64,000 nt of DNA from Cerasicoccus frondis (GTDB lineage Bacteria > Verrucomicrobiota > Verrucomicrobiia > Opitutales > Cerasicoccaceae): contig JAVDPC010000022.1 in assembly GCA_031296915.1 (NCBI GenBank), positions 1-64,000 on the forward strand, in the 5' to 3' direction. Of the stretch, positions 18,001-25,986 are shown one piece after another. The notes below the pieces were generated by a model. It worked only from the letters and a program-made list of their open reading frames with translations, was not told the origin of the DNA and made no database searches. Every line of letters starts with the position of its first letter. The first letter of the stretch is position 1. The translations under genes and the position numbers were made by a program.

Positions 18001-19851
18001 ATTGGTTCCCAACTGCAGATCCAGCTGAGAACTCACCGCCAACACCCGACCTTCCGAAAGGAAAGACAAAGTGCGCGTGTCCACATTATAAAACACTCCA
18101 TAGGCTGATGAGGCATCGCTGTAAAGTTCCTCGGGAGAGAACCATGTCATGAAGGAATAGAGCTCATCATCAAACACACAATCCAGACTCAGCGTCATTT
18201 CGCCAGTGCTCCATACCGAACCATCCCCAGAGGATACGTTAAACAGCTCATCGCTTGATGAAGACCAGCTCAGCGAAGGCGCACTGTCCGAACTACCAAA
18301 ATCATCCTGTCCGATAACTTCCCCGCTCAATAACGGATCGCCTCCAGTCAAAGCTGGTTCGGGGTTACTCACCAACCACTGCAAACTCACTGGAGAGTCA
18401 GCACTATCGGCGATGTAATGAACCTCCAGATAATAGCTCTGCCCCTCGACCAGATCGACCACGACACTCCGCTCGCCACTGCCATCGACCAGCAGCTCCC
18501 GACGATTGAATACGTTGCCATCACGACTCAGCCACAGGTTGGTTTCAGTCCCTCCCTCGAGGGTAAACGTATAGCTTCCGGAAACCGGCGCAACAATCCG
18601 GCCACGCATGCGCGCGCCGTGATCTCCCAACGAAGTGATCGCCCCATCATCAGCCGACCAGCCAGCCGGGGTGCTGACGGCATCCAGAGTGTCTTCGCCA
18701 TCGGCGTTGCCCGGAAAACGAATTCCCGTGACAGACCAAATCTTGAGCGCATCCAGGTCGTCTGTAAATGGCGACCAATAGTCCCAGCTAACTGTTCCAG
18801 GAATAGCAACTGGAGAGTCAGAATCATTGCCGGCTTTTACCCAGGTCAAGCTCACCGGATCATCACTCACACTTGCCGTATAGACGACTTCAATGTAATA
18901 AGATGCTTCAAATTCCGCCGAGTCGGTCTCCATGTAAACCGTAACCGTGCGCTCTACTTCATCCTTGTCTAAAATGCGCTCAGCATTTGATGGATCACCG
19001 TCTTCACTGAACCAGACTTCTGTTTCCGAACCGCCAGTAACGACTAGTTCATAAAAATCTGTGGTGGATGGCGTTATGGTAACCGAAAGACGGCCACCAT
19101 GTGTTGGCAACGTGCTCGAATCCGATGGCAGGGTCCAACCAGCGGGCGTCTCCATCTCGCTCAGGCTTTCCGTCCCCGTTGGTAGATCTGGATAACGTTC
19201 CGTCGTCGAATCGAAGTCGTACAATTCGGAAAGGGAAGCAAACGAAGCCGTCCAATATTCACGAATAAAAACAGGACTCCCCCCACTGACCGGTGTATCC
19301 GCCGAGTTCGGGATAAAGGATTGTATGAATTTCTGCACGCCATCGGGAGCAGACAAGCCCTCATCAAGCAAATCAACCAGCGTTAATGGATCGTTTACCG
19401 GATCTAAACCCAGGGCGTATTCCCAACCATCGAACAAACCATCAGCATCCGTATCCCGGACGGTGGGATCGCTCTCAATAATTTGTTCAAAGTAATTGGC
19501 CAGGCCATCAAAATCCGGGTCACCTTCGGCGCCATTGACGCAGTTCACCGAACCGTCATCATCAATGGAGAAACCATAAAGAAGTTCCCACCCATCCAGT
19601 AGATTATCATTGTCTGAATCTGGAGCATCAGAACCAAATCCGTAAGCGTCAATCTGCTCCAAATACCACTCATATTTGGTAATGATCCCACCAGTGCGAT
19701 CAGTATCTATGATTTCTGATGGCGGATTGGCGCCTGGGTCCGCCAACAGGCGTGGCATTCCGGTTCCCAGAAGCACAAAGGCAGCGAAAAGACCTGGCAG
19801 GACTCGACGTAACAACGAGTTCATGTGGCGTGACAGGTGGTTTTTATTCAT
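9082..19851 (-). CDS. Giant secreted SpvB/RHS polymorphic toxin (Tc-BC-like)
   Basis: 3589 residues. Order of parts: signal peptide (1-38, LLRRVLPGLFAAFVLLGTG); calcium-binding DxDxDG repeats (about 70-150); two PA14-like domains (near 200-330 and 355-480); a LamG-like region (about 530-700); Ig-like beta repeats (about 780-1070); a Trp-rich repeat domain (about 1135-1230); another calcium repeat; an SpvB-type segment (near 1310-1360, VPGTSGTQPSLALNYNST); FG-GAP/VCBS repeats (about 1620-2040, GDFDGDGDADF type); YD/RHS repeats (about 2180-3000); the RHS core ending in TDPSGYF (about 3214); a hydrophobic Gly-rich pre-toxin region ending AFGYLFNQ (about 3415); and a unique 170-residue tip. SpvB plus RHS is the arrangement of Tc-toxin B/C subunits, which form a cocoon around the tip. 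The tip has no known motif. It is the last large gene of an operon and overlaps its neighbour by 8 bp. Confidence 0.9.
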   Translation of the reverse strand: MNKNHLSRHMNSLLRRVLPGLFAAFVLLGTGMPRLLADPGANPPSEIIDTDRTGGIITKYEWYLEQIDAYGFGSDAPDSDNDNLLDGWELLYGFSIDDDGSVNCVNGAEGDPDFDGLANYFEQIIESDPTVRDTDADGLFDGWEYALGLDPVNDPLTLVDLLDEGLSAPDGVQKFIQSFIPNSADTPVSGGSPVFIREYWTASFASLSELYDFDSTTERYPDLPTGTESLSEMETPAGWTLPSDSSTLPTHGGRLSVTITPSTTDFYELVVTGGSETEVWFSEDGDPSNAERILDKDEVERTVTVYMETDSAEFEASYYIEVVYTASVSDDPVSLTWVKAGNDSDSPVAIPGTVSWDYWSPFTDDLDALKIWSVTGIRFPGNADGEDTLDAVSTPAGWSADDGAITSLGDHGARMRGRIVAPVSGSYTFTLEGGTETNLWLSRDGNVFNRRELLVDGSGERSVVVDLVEGQSYYLEVHYIADSADSPVSLQWLVSNPEPALTGGDPLLSGEVIGQDDFGSSDSAPSLSWSSSSDELFNVSSGDGSVWSTGEMTLSLDCVFDDELYSFMTWFSPEELYSDASSAYGVFYNVDTRTLSFLSEGRVLAVSSQLDLQLGTNRIAVTVRTDAEDAIEVTFYINGERVYNYPHISVEFLCLDYQVNSEQMHDPLNGLAAFPIPGSMLVVTTMPDGDIDEFIDNVAWYDVALGEDILLPMLEEQARSYAQDDFSAGYPLRWKDTENYESVMAWANAEPVIEWIAPEDGADLAIRDYHTFSVSAADFENRYLRVEYFQMLGIEPAPDTDTRLHVVYPLNDVDPDSMIPLEPLTSDPKEFSTAYFHWEETASTGLSYYARVTDNNGAQALTEPVSVNWVNTPPIVEWVSPLESTINWTAGKLVTLEAFIVDPDGAVDGSGSAPVSIELLDDADQAVSAIVSNDGFNYTFIFTQDVVSEHSYRIVATDDSSDTTESAAVSFDFEGPIPGVQWIDPWEISRMTLGDTKTLKVLADSNVGISYVEFYEGSISAENLLGVDSSGGGVSGHVYSLEYTPLATATKTLIAQAVIDDGSLLSYVDASIILQIIDEPAIPVPGDDIDTLPSVGLPVVELPTVTPVYPADGSTPSANDLIAESDFESFFGLSGQSYSSGWTTFWLGEVNVWNFPWVYHRQHGWLYVESVDSDYWFYDAEIGWWSASDATYDVAVSNQTWLFSQLAGWLWYDSPTTNPRWFYSDEEEDWVDDVIQQDPIFDFPTSMDSTIGDNIDYDNGLGDYLADYDGDGLANIHEILLGTEADNASSTLTVGDATANPDVILSTLPVETTTSASGTLNINVPIGIVPGTSGTQPSLALNYNSTSSNGVMGVGWNLSGFSAITRGPSSRLIDGFVDGVNYTDTDRFYIDGKRLILISQDKEYGEDGAEYRTEFNDFSRIWSYGSLGNGPESLVVETKSGLTMTYGAVANSRYVIAGESAALTWHLTRVTDAVGNYYEYTYEQPTNDDPLHLTRIAYTGNENTGALPYAYVYFRYEERPDQSMGYMMGKLLKNRYRLQAIESYYEDDLFRRYSMRYTESQNTRRSQLLGIVTESSDGTRLLPTVFEWEAMGTGKRIIKMGDNTGHGAKVIDYQGDYDGDGKMDIAQISSSGGSFDLDILYSNGRSFNKQNVIKSGGSFNFSSSNIRFFQGDFDGDGDADFMKVAGTNNSQDTNYKFIENEGNGQWASSESPWTVIGDRAPYWNTERPAFEADFTGDGRTDILFVYPTGFPTSSAGDNGAYGVTFDLAVSEGNHIGQHIAMSDSSARWIALGGDQRGLGQFWHMGDFNGDGYMDIAQQYFASSGANQNYYRLAIYLNEPNGESGQRQFTYHPQDGNLGQVDFYNLHQRIRVADVNGDGCSDVVYFDGNSRKMKVSYSKGDYEGNDNMFSSPKVIYDYRISSGTGVTWHVADLYGDGVLDIIQLISSSVRTMRQGPKVDRVATATVFNFRHPLNGKNSDLQVIPINENEVQALRGYYNSGFYSVSNYFADEINDINDSILIPQTSNKTTLNALIGDFSGNGQAELLVAQLGAGGVASPYRAFVSKDSDATYDVIGTVTNGLGVQTRAYYQRLTNPNFYTKGEEAENLGSGYFDFQNAALAVVEIHKDTGMSDENGDAIFSKHQYRYANLVSNRERGSMGFGQMTTTDIYGDELTTVTTTEFNQEYPFTGLVSATTTALEDGTTLNRATMSSFVDIETVSGLSDIHFIIAETETKETYEPTDGLETPYSTVVTTKSAEDYDEWGNLAEITVDMGGGFTTTTVSEYGDDADHYRYGRLTRSTVTQTTGGGDAKTKTSSFVYDADATWLLTTETVEPDEPEFALSTTYTYDGYGNVIRTQVTGEGGEGLLTRTAYTQMDATGRFALRAINDVGHSSSSTFEAKSGSVLTTIGPNGLTTVNAYDSFDRLISVTSADGTVASTQRLRASDLSVDAPEDALTAVRVVSTAAPDAPGVTYFDRLGRELRTVSIAGNGAKVYVDKLYQIRQLPEWVSMPYFGGTSDPIYWGQTFYDSMGRVTLQVTPGEGATGFVYSGLTNSTYRLLDGSPDGLDPDDIAGSFALLDREDYELTSSLSNVAGQVIETTDNAGVTLQQEYDAHENLVKTILPNSAGAILMAYDQRGHKTSMTDLNMGAWHYVTNAFGELIEQYDNAGNAVVFAYDEIGRVISRADYSGVTVSAGDGVDGDYATGSLEETATWTYDAGVMALGKLVSVETRDDNAVVLYRSEVDYDLLGRAEETRERIGDEWFATSTTYDAYSRPLALTYPGETLTVYNVYDSKGYLQEVRRDDAVGELYWQADAYDHLGNFTQFTLGNDVVTRLGFEQDTGFLTSMQTGASATKADIQNFEFDYTKVGYLTRRTDLNRKLQETISYDALNRMEHVDLTHELGEAGEMTFQSTTTYDSLGNLTGKAGVIGTMQYGEATIGGVATNAGINALTSSDDYAWFYDSNGSLLKKTDVNDPTSVVQSYTWTTFNQVKSITRAGTGVTTFDYGADRQRVRQYLYRSVDNTDETIYVGGGLYEVITEWRDSVETVKKRHYISTPVGAVAVFVEEDSENDGVVDSETLEYLHYDHQGSLSAITASVIALDGNGDAQNVRHNSYDAWGRQRDVETWGYDFDAQTQTGSYAWLAQQEHDYSIGYTGHENLDEFEIVHMNGRLYDAQVGRFISADPFIQFPSNLQSFNRYSYVLNNPLSYTDPSGYFLDGIFDAIGDFFSSVGNWVSENWRTVVGIAVAVVVFYAAPYALTAAGATLGTAQTSFVGTVAGGIAAGGVNDGVRGAIMGGAFASAFWVVGGTLADGGVVPGYDSGAEVGELAVKMVAHGVIGGTQQVFAGGDFLQGMFASAVTAGASPGISGIDVGSRFGDFALQTTAASMVGGTASVIAGGKFANGAYSAAFGYLFNQLSSQDRRKAANERKARLKLNKKMNKIVAAEGKGMLIDYWKKALRGINKLPDDVKSNMFPKTEEYEQELIVADVDVHVGASFGYWGKSNVFRTYVDANYDANGVIKSSISFLIDEAGVVYAQVNAATVTATASYEATAGFDVTGRQVYSPDPIKGSFTGTSSIGNFTVYPDDEKE

Positions 19852-20857
19852 TGGATGATAACCTGCTTAAAATAGGTGAATTCAAATTTTTTGCTGCTTT
19901 AAGGACTGCTTGATATTCAAGATTTCCGTTTTCGACAGCACGGCGGGCAAAATGATAAATGGTTACCTTGAGCAATGTATGCTCGACCGGGTCTGCCATC
20001 ATCAGTTGGAGTTGATCTGCAGCAATAGTCGGCGTTTCAGCACTCAGCGCCAGAATCGCAGAAATCCTCGTAGCCCGATTGGCATTCGGGTCAGTCACAA
20101 TTTGCGTGGCGACACTGCGAAAATCTGTATCTGAAATCAGTTCTGGGTGATTCTCGTGAAGTCGCAGATAATTGAGGATCGCAGCCCCGGCGATTTCATT
20201 GTCGCTTTCAGAAAGGCTTTGCTTAAGCACGTCGAGCAAAGGCGCCAATTCGGCATCGTATCGGTACTCGGCAGCCACCGCATCATCAACCCAAAGACTA
20301 TAATGCTGCAGAAGGTATTCTCGCCAAAGCGTGTGTTGAGCCGTATCCTTCACGCCATCGATTAAGACGCCTTGAATAAAATCCTCATGTCCAGGCTGGC
20401 GCATTAGCATCTCAAGCAAATCATTACGAATCGCAAAATCCTCTGATGGGTTCGAGGTCTCGGGGGAGGCGGTGGTAAGGAATTCCCGAATAGCTGCAAA
20501 GTCCTGTTCCCCCAATAAGGCCAAGTCTAATTCCTGTAATTGATCAAGCCGGTGCAGATAACTCAGAGTCGAGTCCATGACGCTTTGTAAGCGCTCATTA
20601 ATCAAAGGCGCCTCCTCTTTGCTCAGAGCTTCAGCACTCGTCAGAATGGGCAATTCGATCAGCGCGGGATCGGTGGGTAACGCCTCATCCATGACAGGCG
20701 TCGCTGTCGTAGCATCTGCCAGGTCCATCTTTGTGGACTCAGGCTCAATACCCGACTTCGAACCGACTTCGGATTGAGTCCAATACCATAGGCCTCCACC
20801 GACTAGGATGCAGGCAATTAAGAATCCCCCAATTTTGACAAACCGTAGCGCCATCAT
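19844..20857 (-). CDS. Signal-anchored alpha-helical protein of the rhs operon
   Basis: 337 residues. One N-terminal membrane helix (VKIGGFLIACILVGGGLWYW) anchors a large extracytoplasmic domain. That domain is predominantly helical with HEAT-like periodicity; blocks such as ATRISAILALSAET recur in loose form. No enzymatic motif is seen. The stop codon overlaps the rhs start (ATGAATAA), and the next gene upstream ends 5 bp before the ATG, so it is co-transcribed and coupled with rhs. A role in assembly or export of the RHS protein is an inference from context. A protein of similar plan is encoded divergently at 25987. Confidence 0.6.
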   Translation of the reverse strand: MMALRFVKIGGFLIACILVGGGLWYWTQSEVGSKSGIEPESTKMDLADATTATPVMDEALPTDPALIELPILTSAEALSKEEAPLINERLQSVMDSTLSYLHRLDQLQELDLALLGEQDFAAIREFLTTASPETSNPSEDFAIRNDLLEMLMRQPGHEDFIQGVLIDGVKDTAQHTLWREYLLQHYSLWVDDAVAAEYRYDAELAPLLDVLKQSLSESDNEIAGAAILNYLRLHENHPELISDTDFRSVATQIVTDPNANRATRISAILALSAETPTIAADQLQLMMADPVEHTLLKVTIYHFARRAVENGNLEYQAVLKAAKNLNSPILSRLSSNE

Positions 20858-20862
20858 GTAAG

Positions 20863-23800
20863 TTATCGGCGGTTAATATACTGCCCTGCTTCATAAACAA
20901 AGACATGGTGGCAAACAGATCCGCTCACATCGTCTGGCTTATACATGACCAAGCTACAGCGCCCGAAAGCATCAAGGTCATCATTGGTGAGCCATTTTAC
21001 GACCGTTCCATCGCCAAATATGACGCCGGACTTGAAGATGCTAACACGAAGAGAAATGTCATCGGGCAAGGGACTGGTAATCAGCACGCTTGTCGCCTCC
21101 TGTATGCCCTCGCCAAGATTACTGCCCTGGTAAAACCCGCTGACATTTTCCCGAATCCAGAATCCTTCTGTGCTGACACTCTGGGCAATCGCACCACCTT
21201 CACCGACGCGTGCAACGAGTGACCGCGGACGTAGCACTTCAGAACGGCTCAGTTCAAATGTTGAATCATTACCGTTATCGCTGATAAGGGTGAGTCCGAT
21301 ATCGCCTCCATCTGCAACCAGGCCAGCGAGCCCCTCCCAAGTCCATTCGCGAACGTAATGCCGCATCAAAGCGGGATCGTCCGCTTGCACCTGTGTTGGA
21401 TAAACGATTACATCGAACTGACCGCTTACTCCACTTCGAAGAGCTGTTACAGTGTAAACGCCTGACTCAGTAAAGGTGTGAATAACCGGTTCGGTATCCG
21501 TTGTTTCGTATTCATCGGCTCCGACAGTGATTGAAACAAGACTTCCATCGGGTGACTGACCGGCATTCAAGCGAAGCGCATCTCCCACTCTCAAAGCGAT
21601 ATTTTCGCTTTGAAGCACGTCGGTGACCGTCCACTCAATACTTTGGTTAATCGTCTTGCCCCCCTCTTGGAAACCAAGATCGAAGGTATGAATTGAACCA
21701 TCAGCTGGCAGATCAATATCGGCGTACCAACCATCACCGGCGGCTCGCCGCAGCGTCGAACCATCACTCACGCTCATCTTACCCAAGTAGGCTGTGGTTC
21801 CTTCGATAAATGCCGGAGAAATTGCACTTTGAGTTACTTCTGTCAGTAGCGACTCGGTGGAGTCCAAGTAATACTCACCCCAATCTGCAGTATCACTCTC
21901 AGGGCGCTCCAGGGCAATATCACCGACTCCAATCCAGCGCTCTTCATAAACATTCTCCCAGTGCAGTTGGTAGGAATGGTCACCTGCGGCCAAATGAGGC
22001 AGGTATACCGAAAGCGGATCGATTTGCCCACTCACAGACTGCACATACTCATTGGAAGAAACATACTCCCCATCGATATAGTGATGAATAATTAAGGGGC
22101 GGTAAGCATTTTCATCACCGTGAAAGACATACCGGATCGGAACCGATAGTCGGTAGATGCCAGCCTCGGCAAGCGATATGTTTACAGTTATTTTTCCGGC
22201 AATGTCGCTGGAGAACAACTCATTGCTCACGCTCATTTCCCATTTTCCTAAATCGGCTTGAGCTGTCTGAATCGCCACAGAGTCAAACGCCGTCCACTCC
22301 GGTAAGTCAGGTATGAGCGGATCGCTATGAGCGTAATGAACTTCTTCATAATCAGAAACGGTGTCGCCATCTGAGTCTGCCAATAAGGGGTTTAAGCCCA
22401 AGGCAACTTCTTCATCGTCATACAAACCATCGTTATCTGTGTCTAAACGGAAATCAATCAACTCGACGGAAGCTCGGGCGTAATGATCTGGATCACTGGA
22501 ATCATCCGCATGAAGCATAAGGCCAATCAGCGTGTCATCCGCGTTCGGGTAAGATTCCTCCGAAGTAACTATATCGCGCCATAGAATCCCATCATTTGAA
22601 AAGCTCACAGTCGTCCCAGTGTTCATGCGCTGCATACGCATATACAGGCCCGGAACACTGACCCCATCCGGTTCACGCCGAAAAAGATCTTGGTCGCCAT
22701 TAAAAGGATTCCGGTAGCGACGATAGTAGCGGCCATTCTTACGGTATTCAGCAGATATATAGGGTGAAGACGTACTGGTGGATTCACGCACCATCAACGC
22801 AAGGGCGGCATTCGCTTCATCGGTTTCCAGACTATCGACACGAAAAGTCAGGCTAAAGTTTGATGTGATGTCGCAATGGAAATAAGCACCGCGATCCCCA
22901 GAGCCAGCCCCAGCCAAGCGCCAGGAATCTCCGACCTGCCATGCCATTGGCACACCTGATCCACTCACTGCAACTATTTGCCAAGGCGACGGCAAACCTA
23001 CCGCATCGGGATGTTCATTCTCATCGAAGGCATTGGTCTGTGCATAGTATTCATCGAAATCACTCCAGCCATCTTCATCCATATCTGTTACGCTTGGATC
23101 GAAGCCTAAAAGCAATTCCGTGGCGTTGCTTAGTCCATCACCATCCAGATCTAAGCCTGCGTCATTGGCCGCAAGATTCAGCCCATACTGATACTCCCAA
23201 GCGTCGAGCATACCGTCACCATCTGTATCTTCCAGCCAAACATCGCCGCCAACCGAACGCTCTAGCTCATTATCCAAGCCGTCTCCATCGAAGTCCAATC
23301 CAGCGGGCTCCGCACTGGAGATTCGGACTTGGTCGAAATCCGCCTGACTGGTTTCACCCTCTGCAGCTTCAGTCTGAAGCGCACGGAAGCGGGCGAAGCT
23401 GGTCAAATTCTCATCCACAAATGGCACATCCTGAACAACCAGAGAGCCATTAATCGCCAGCATCCAACGTTTCGTCTGATAGTCGAGGTAGGCGTCGTAT
23501 TGATTCCATTCTGTGGCGTCGATATCTACACTGATTTTAATCCATTCTCCAGCCAGCGGATCGAAGACCTGCAGCTTGTCTTCATTGCTGAAGCCAAACA
23601 TGCCAGCCGTTGGGCCAGCAATGTCCTCTGGCTCTGGCAAAGGACCTGGATGCAGTTTTGCGCGAAAGCCTAACCACACCTGCTGGAGCTCTCCAACGCC
23701 GACAAACCGCTCAAGTTCCGCAGGGGCATTTTCATCAGAAATAAGCAAGGCTGCTTCTTCAGCGTTCACCGAAGCGCCACTCGCCAACCACCCTAATTGA

Positions 23801-25545
23801 CCGTCCAGGTCACTCACTGAATAGCCTTCCGCTAAGGAAAAATCCGTGCTCCAAGACCACACCCCTTGCCCATCATCCACCAACTTGGCTACCGATGAAT
23901 CCGATGTCGTGGGATCAAACCCGTAAAGCAGCTCCACGCCATCTCCCATGCCATCCTCATCCGTATCAAAGGCCTCTGCATTGGTCTCACCTGCATCAAC
24001 GACACCATCACGGTTGACGTCTTCGAGTTCATTGAAAAGGCCATCCCCATCGTTATCCAGCTCCAAGGGCTCGACGTAGACAACATTCATCCGATCAAGT
24101 CCACTCTGCCCGCTCGTTCCCGAGCGCAGGCTAAACTCTGAGAAGTAAGGCGCACTGTTAGCAAAGCCCAGCCCCTGATGCTCTCGGAGTCCATCCAACC
24201 AAACATCCCAAGCTTGATTCTCATAATCCAAACGCACCGTGAGTCGACGCCATTGACTGAAATCGACCGCCACATCATCGGACGCAATCCACTCTCCGGC
24301 GCCAGCGCCCCAGCCATCATAGACCATCAATTGACCATCATTAGAAAAATAAAACGCGGCGGTTGTTGTAACTTTCAACTCAGGAACATCCGGCCATGGC
24401 TTGGCCAACAGATAAAAATCAACCCACACCGTCGTGTAGTCATCGCCGCGAAAGGCGTTCCTTAGCGTCAGTTCCTCTTCCTGCGCATCAATCAGCAATA
24501 CTTGCGAGCCATCCACAGAATCATCTGCCGACACCATCGGCAATTCAGCGCCAACGACACTCCAATTATTCAGTGACGTCAATGCCCCCAACGCATGGCT
24601 CTCGAAACTATCGGCAAAGGGCAATACGCTCAGCAAATATGCATCCGCAATCAGCGGATCAGCTCCCAGAGCGGCTTCAGCGCCGTCATGGACCCCATCA
24701 TCATCAGTATCCGGATCACCAGCGCTCGTGCCAGCCATGTATTCGTCAAGGTTGATCAATGAGTCCAAATCCCGGTCGCCATAGCGGTCATCAACCGACA
24801 CATCCATGTGGTTAGCCGCTTCATAGTCATCGGGAATGCCATCCAAGTCGAGGTCAGCGAAGAGCGGATTGACCTCACCTGCGTAAAAGAAATCGATGCC
24901 AAGATTAGCCTGACCATCCGTCGAGAGACGGAAACTGGTGAAAGAGAGTAGGCTCGAATCCAAAAAACCCAAATCCGCCAACACCAGTTGCTCGTCCAGA
25001 TACAAGTCCCAGGTTTTCGTCAGGTAGTTGAGCCGATAGGTGAAGCGATGCCAATTCGCACTGGTTCCGTCGATCAGGGCGTAGCGCTCGCCCGTGTAGA
25101 CCCAGTCCCCTTCCCCAATGCCATCACCATGCATCGCAATGACTTCGCCCTGACCATCAATGCGGATAAAACCAGTCTGCGCGGAACGCCCCATGAAAGG
25201 GCCCATTGGCAAATCACCAACTTCACCGGCCTCTGGCTTCAGGTAAAGATCCACAAAAACAATCGAGCCCTGCTGCCCGGTAAAGCTAGCCTCAATAACG
25301 TGAGGCGTGTCGACGAGTGTAAAGAACAAAGACTGTTGCCCGGAAGCTGAATCAAGGTCAGTGATTTCGGGAGAACCTGTTTCCACTTGCCAGTGGGCAT
25401 CAGTGGTCAATGCGCCGACTTGGTAGCCTTCGGCGGATTCAAAATCCGTCGTATAAGGAAGCACGGTCTGCCCATGAGACGTACTAATTATTAAGCAAGA
25501 TATCGCAAAACATCCTGCGAGGCTCGTAAATCCAGCTCGCCGCAT
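20863..25545 (-). CDS. Large secreted LamG-like / calcium-repeat protein
   Basis: 1560 residues with a signal peptide (1-25, cleavage near SHGQ). Three related LamG-like beta-sandwich modules (about 30-215, 300-480, 555-730) and a fourth, more distant one (860-1030) alternate with thrombospondin-type-3 calcium repeats (about 225-290, 490-545, 745-835, 1035-1065; DTDDDGVHDGAEAALG type). The C-terminal 490 residues are beta-rich, with one Ig-like segment near 1390-1450. Such proteins bind surfaces or glycans. It is the second gene of the rhs operon and could help display or retain the giant toxin on the cell surface. No sorting signal is seen at its C-terminus. Confidence 0.7.
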   Translation of the reverse strand: MRRAGFTSLAGCFAISCLIISTSHGQTVLPYTTDFESAEGYQVGALTTDAHWQVETGSPEITDLDSASGQQSLFFTLVDTPHVIEASFTGQQGSIVFVDLYLKPEAGEVGDLPMGPFMGRSAQTGFIRIDGQGEVIAMHGDGIGEGDWVYTGERYALIDGTSANWHRFTYRLNYLTKTWDLYLDEQLVLADLGFLDSSLLSFTSFRLSTDGQANLGIDFFYAGEVNPLFADLDLDGIPDDYEAANHMDVSVDDRYGDRDLDSLINLDEYMAGTSAGDPDTDDDGVHDGAEAALGADPLIADAYLLSVLPFADSFESHALGALTSLNNWSVVGAELPMVSADDSVDGSQVLLIDAQEEELTLRNAFRGDDYTTVWVDFYLLAKPWPDVPELKVTTTAAFYFSNDGQLMVYDGWGAGAGEWIASDDVAVDFSQWRRLTVRLDYENQAWDVWLDGLREHQGLGFANSAPYFSEFSLRSGTSGQSGLDRMNVVYVEPLELDNDGDGLFNELEDVNRDGVVDAGETNAEAFDTDEDGMGDGVELLYGFDPTTSDSSVAKLVDDGQGVWSWSTDFSLAEGYSVSDLDGQLGWLASGASVNAEEAALLISDENAPAELERFVGVGELQQVWLGFRAKLHPGPLPEPEDIAGPTAGMFGFSNEDKLQVFDPLAGEWIKISVDIDATEWNQYDAYLDYQTKRWMLAINGSLVVQDVPFVDENLTSFARFRALQTEAAEGETSQADFDQVRISSAEPAGLDFDGDGLDNELERSVGGDVWLEDTDGDGMLDAWEYQYGLNLAANDAGLDLDGDGLSNATELLLGFDPSVTDMDEDGWSDFDEYYAQTNAFDENEHPDAVGLPSPWQIVAVSGSGVPMAWQVGDSWRLAGAGSGDRGAYFHCDITSNFSLTFRVDSLETDEANAALALMVRESTSTSSPYISAEYRKNGRYYRRYRNPFNGDQDLFRREPDGVSVPGLYMRMQRMNTGTTVSFSNDGILWRDIVTSEESYPNADDTLIGLMLHADDSSDPDHYARASVELIDFRLDTDNDGLYDDEEVALGLNPLLADSDGDTVSDYEEVHYAHSDPLIPDLPEWTAFDSVAIQTAQADLGKWEMSVSNELFSSDIAGKITVNISLAEAGIYRLSVPIRYVFHGDENAYRPLIIHHYIDGEYVSSNEYVQSVSGQIDPLSVYLPHLAAGDHSYQLHWENVYEERWIGVGDIALERPESDTADWGEYYLDSTESLLTEVTQSAISPAFIEGTTAYLGKMSVSDGSTLRRAAGDGWYADIDLPADGSIHTFDLGFQEGGKTINQSIEWTVTDVLQSENIALRVGDALRLNAGQSPDGSLVSITVGADEYETTDTEPVIHTFTESGVYTVTALRSGVSGQFDVIVYPTQVQADDPALMRHYVREWTWEGLAGLVADGGDIGLTLISDNGNDSTFELSRSEVLRPRSLVARVGEGGAIAQSVSTEGFWIRENVSGFYQGSNLGEGIQEATSVLITSPLPDDISLRVSIFKSGVIFGDGTVVKWLTNDDLDAFGRCSLVMYKPDDVSGSVCHHVFVYEAGQYINRR

Positions 25546-25573
25546 AGTTGGAACTTTCGCTTGGGAATTTCGC

Positions 25574-25747
25574 CTACTTGCGGCCAGATTTGTTTTTGCG
25601 CTTGTCAGCCAGCAGCATCAAGCCAGTGGTGGTCAAAAGCACCGTGCCAATGCTTGACATTTCAATCAATGTCCCGCCTGACGTCTCCCCGGCAATAGCC
25701 AAGCTTGGCGACAGAACAATTAACAAGGAGAATAGGCGGACTTTCAT
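25574..25747 (-). CDS. Small secreted protein with C-terminal membrane anchor
   Basis: 57 residues from the ATG at 25747; an upstream ATG would spoil the signal peptide. A signal peptide (MKVRLFSLLIVLSPSLAIAG) is followed by a short polar part, a hydrophobic segment (IGTVLLTTTGLMLLA) and a basic tail (DKRKNKSGRK). The layout looks like a minimal sorting tail (hydrophobic stretch plus basic end). The mature part is too short to be an enzyme. It is the first gene of the rhs operon, 28 bp before the LamG gene. The family is not recognised. Confidence 0.55.
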   Translation of the reverse strand: MKVRLFSLLIVLSPSLAIAGETSGGTLIEMSSIGTVLLTTTGLMLLADKRKNKSGRK

Positions 25748-25833
25748 GGCGGGAAAAAATAATTGTATTACGTTCAATCACTCATAGCTCATAGAACCTG
25801 AGTCATACAGTTTCGTTGAAGCTGACCATGGTT

Positions 25834-25863
25834 AGTATACCGTCAATCGAAAAATTTCACCAA
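25834..25863 (-). promoter_or_regulatory. Candidate promoter of the rhs operon
   Basis: On the minus strand TTGGTG (25863-25858) and TATACT (25839-25834) are 18 bp apart and resemble sigma-70 -35 and -10 boxes. They lie about 87 bp upstream of the first ATG of the operon, in the AT-rich gap (25748-25986) between divergent genes. No other feature is seen in that gap. Confidence 0.4.
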
Positions 25864-25986
25864 TAATAAAAGTTTTTCTGCATCAATGATTTTCTTACTA
25901 TATCATATTTGCACATTCAACTTTGAATACCCAACCATACGCCTACGTATCATTAAGTCTTTATTAATAATCGCTCAAAAACAGAG

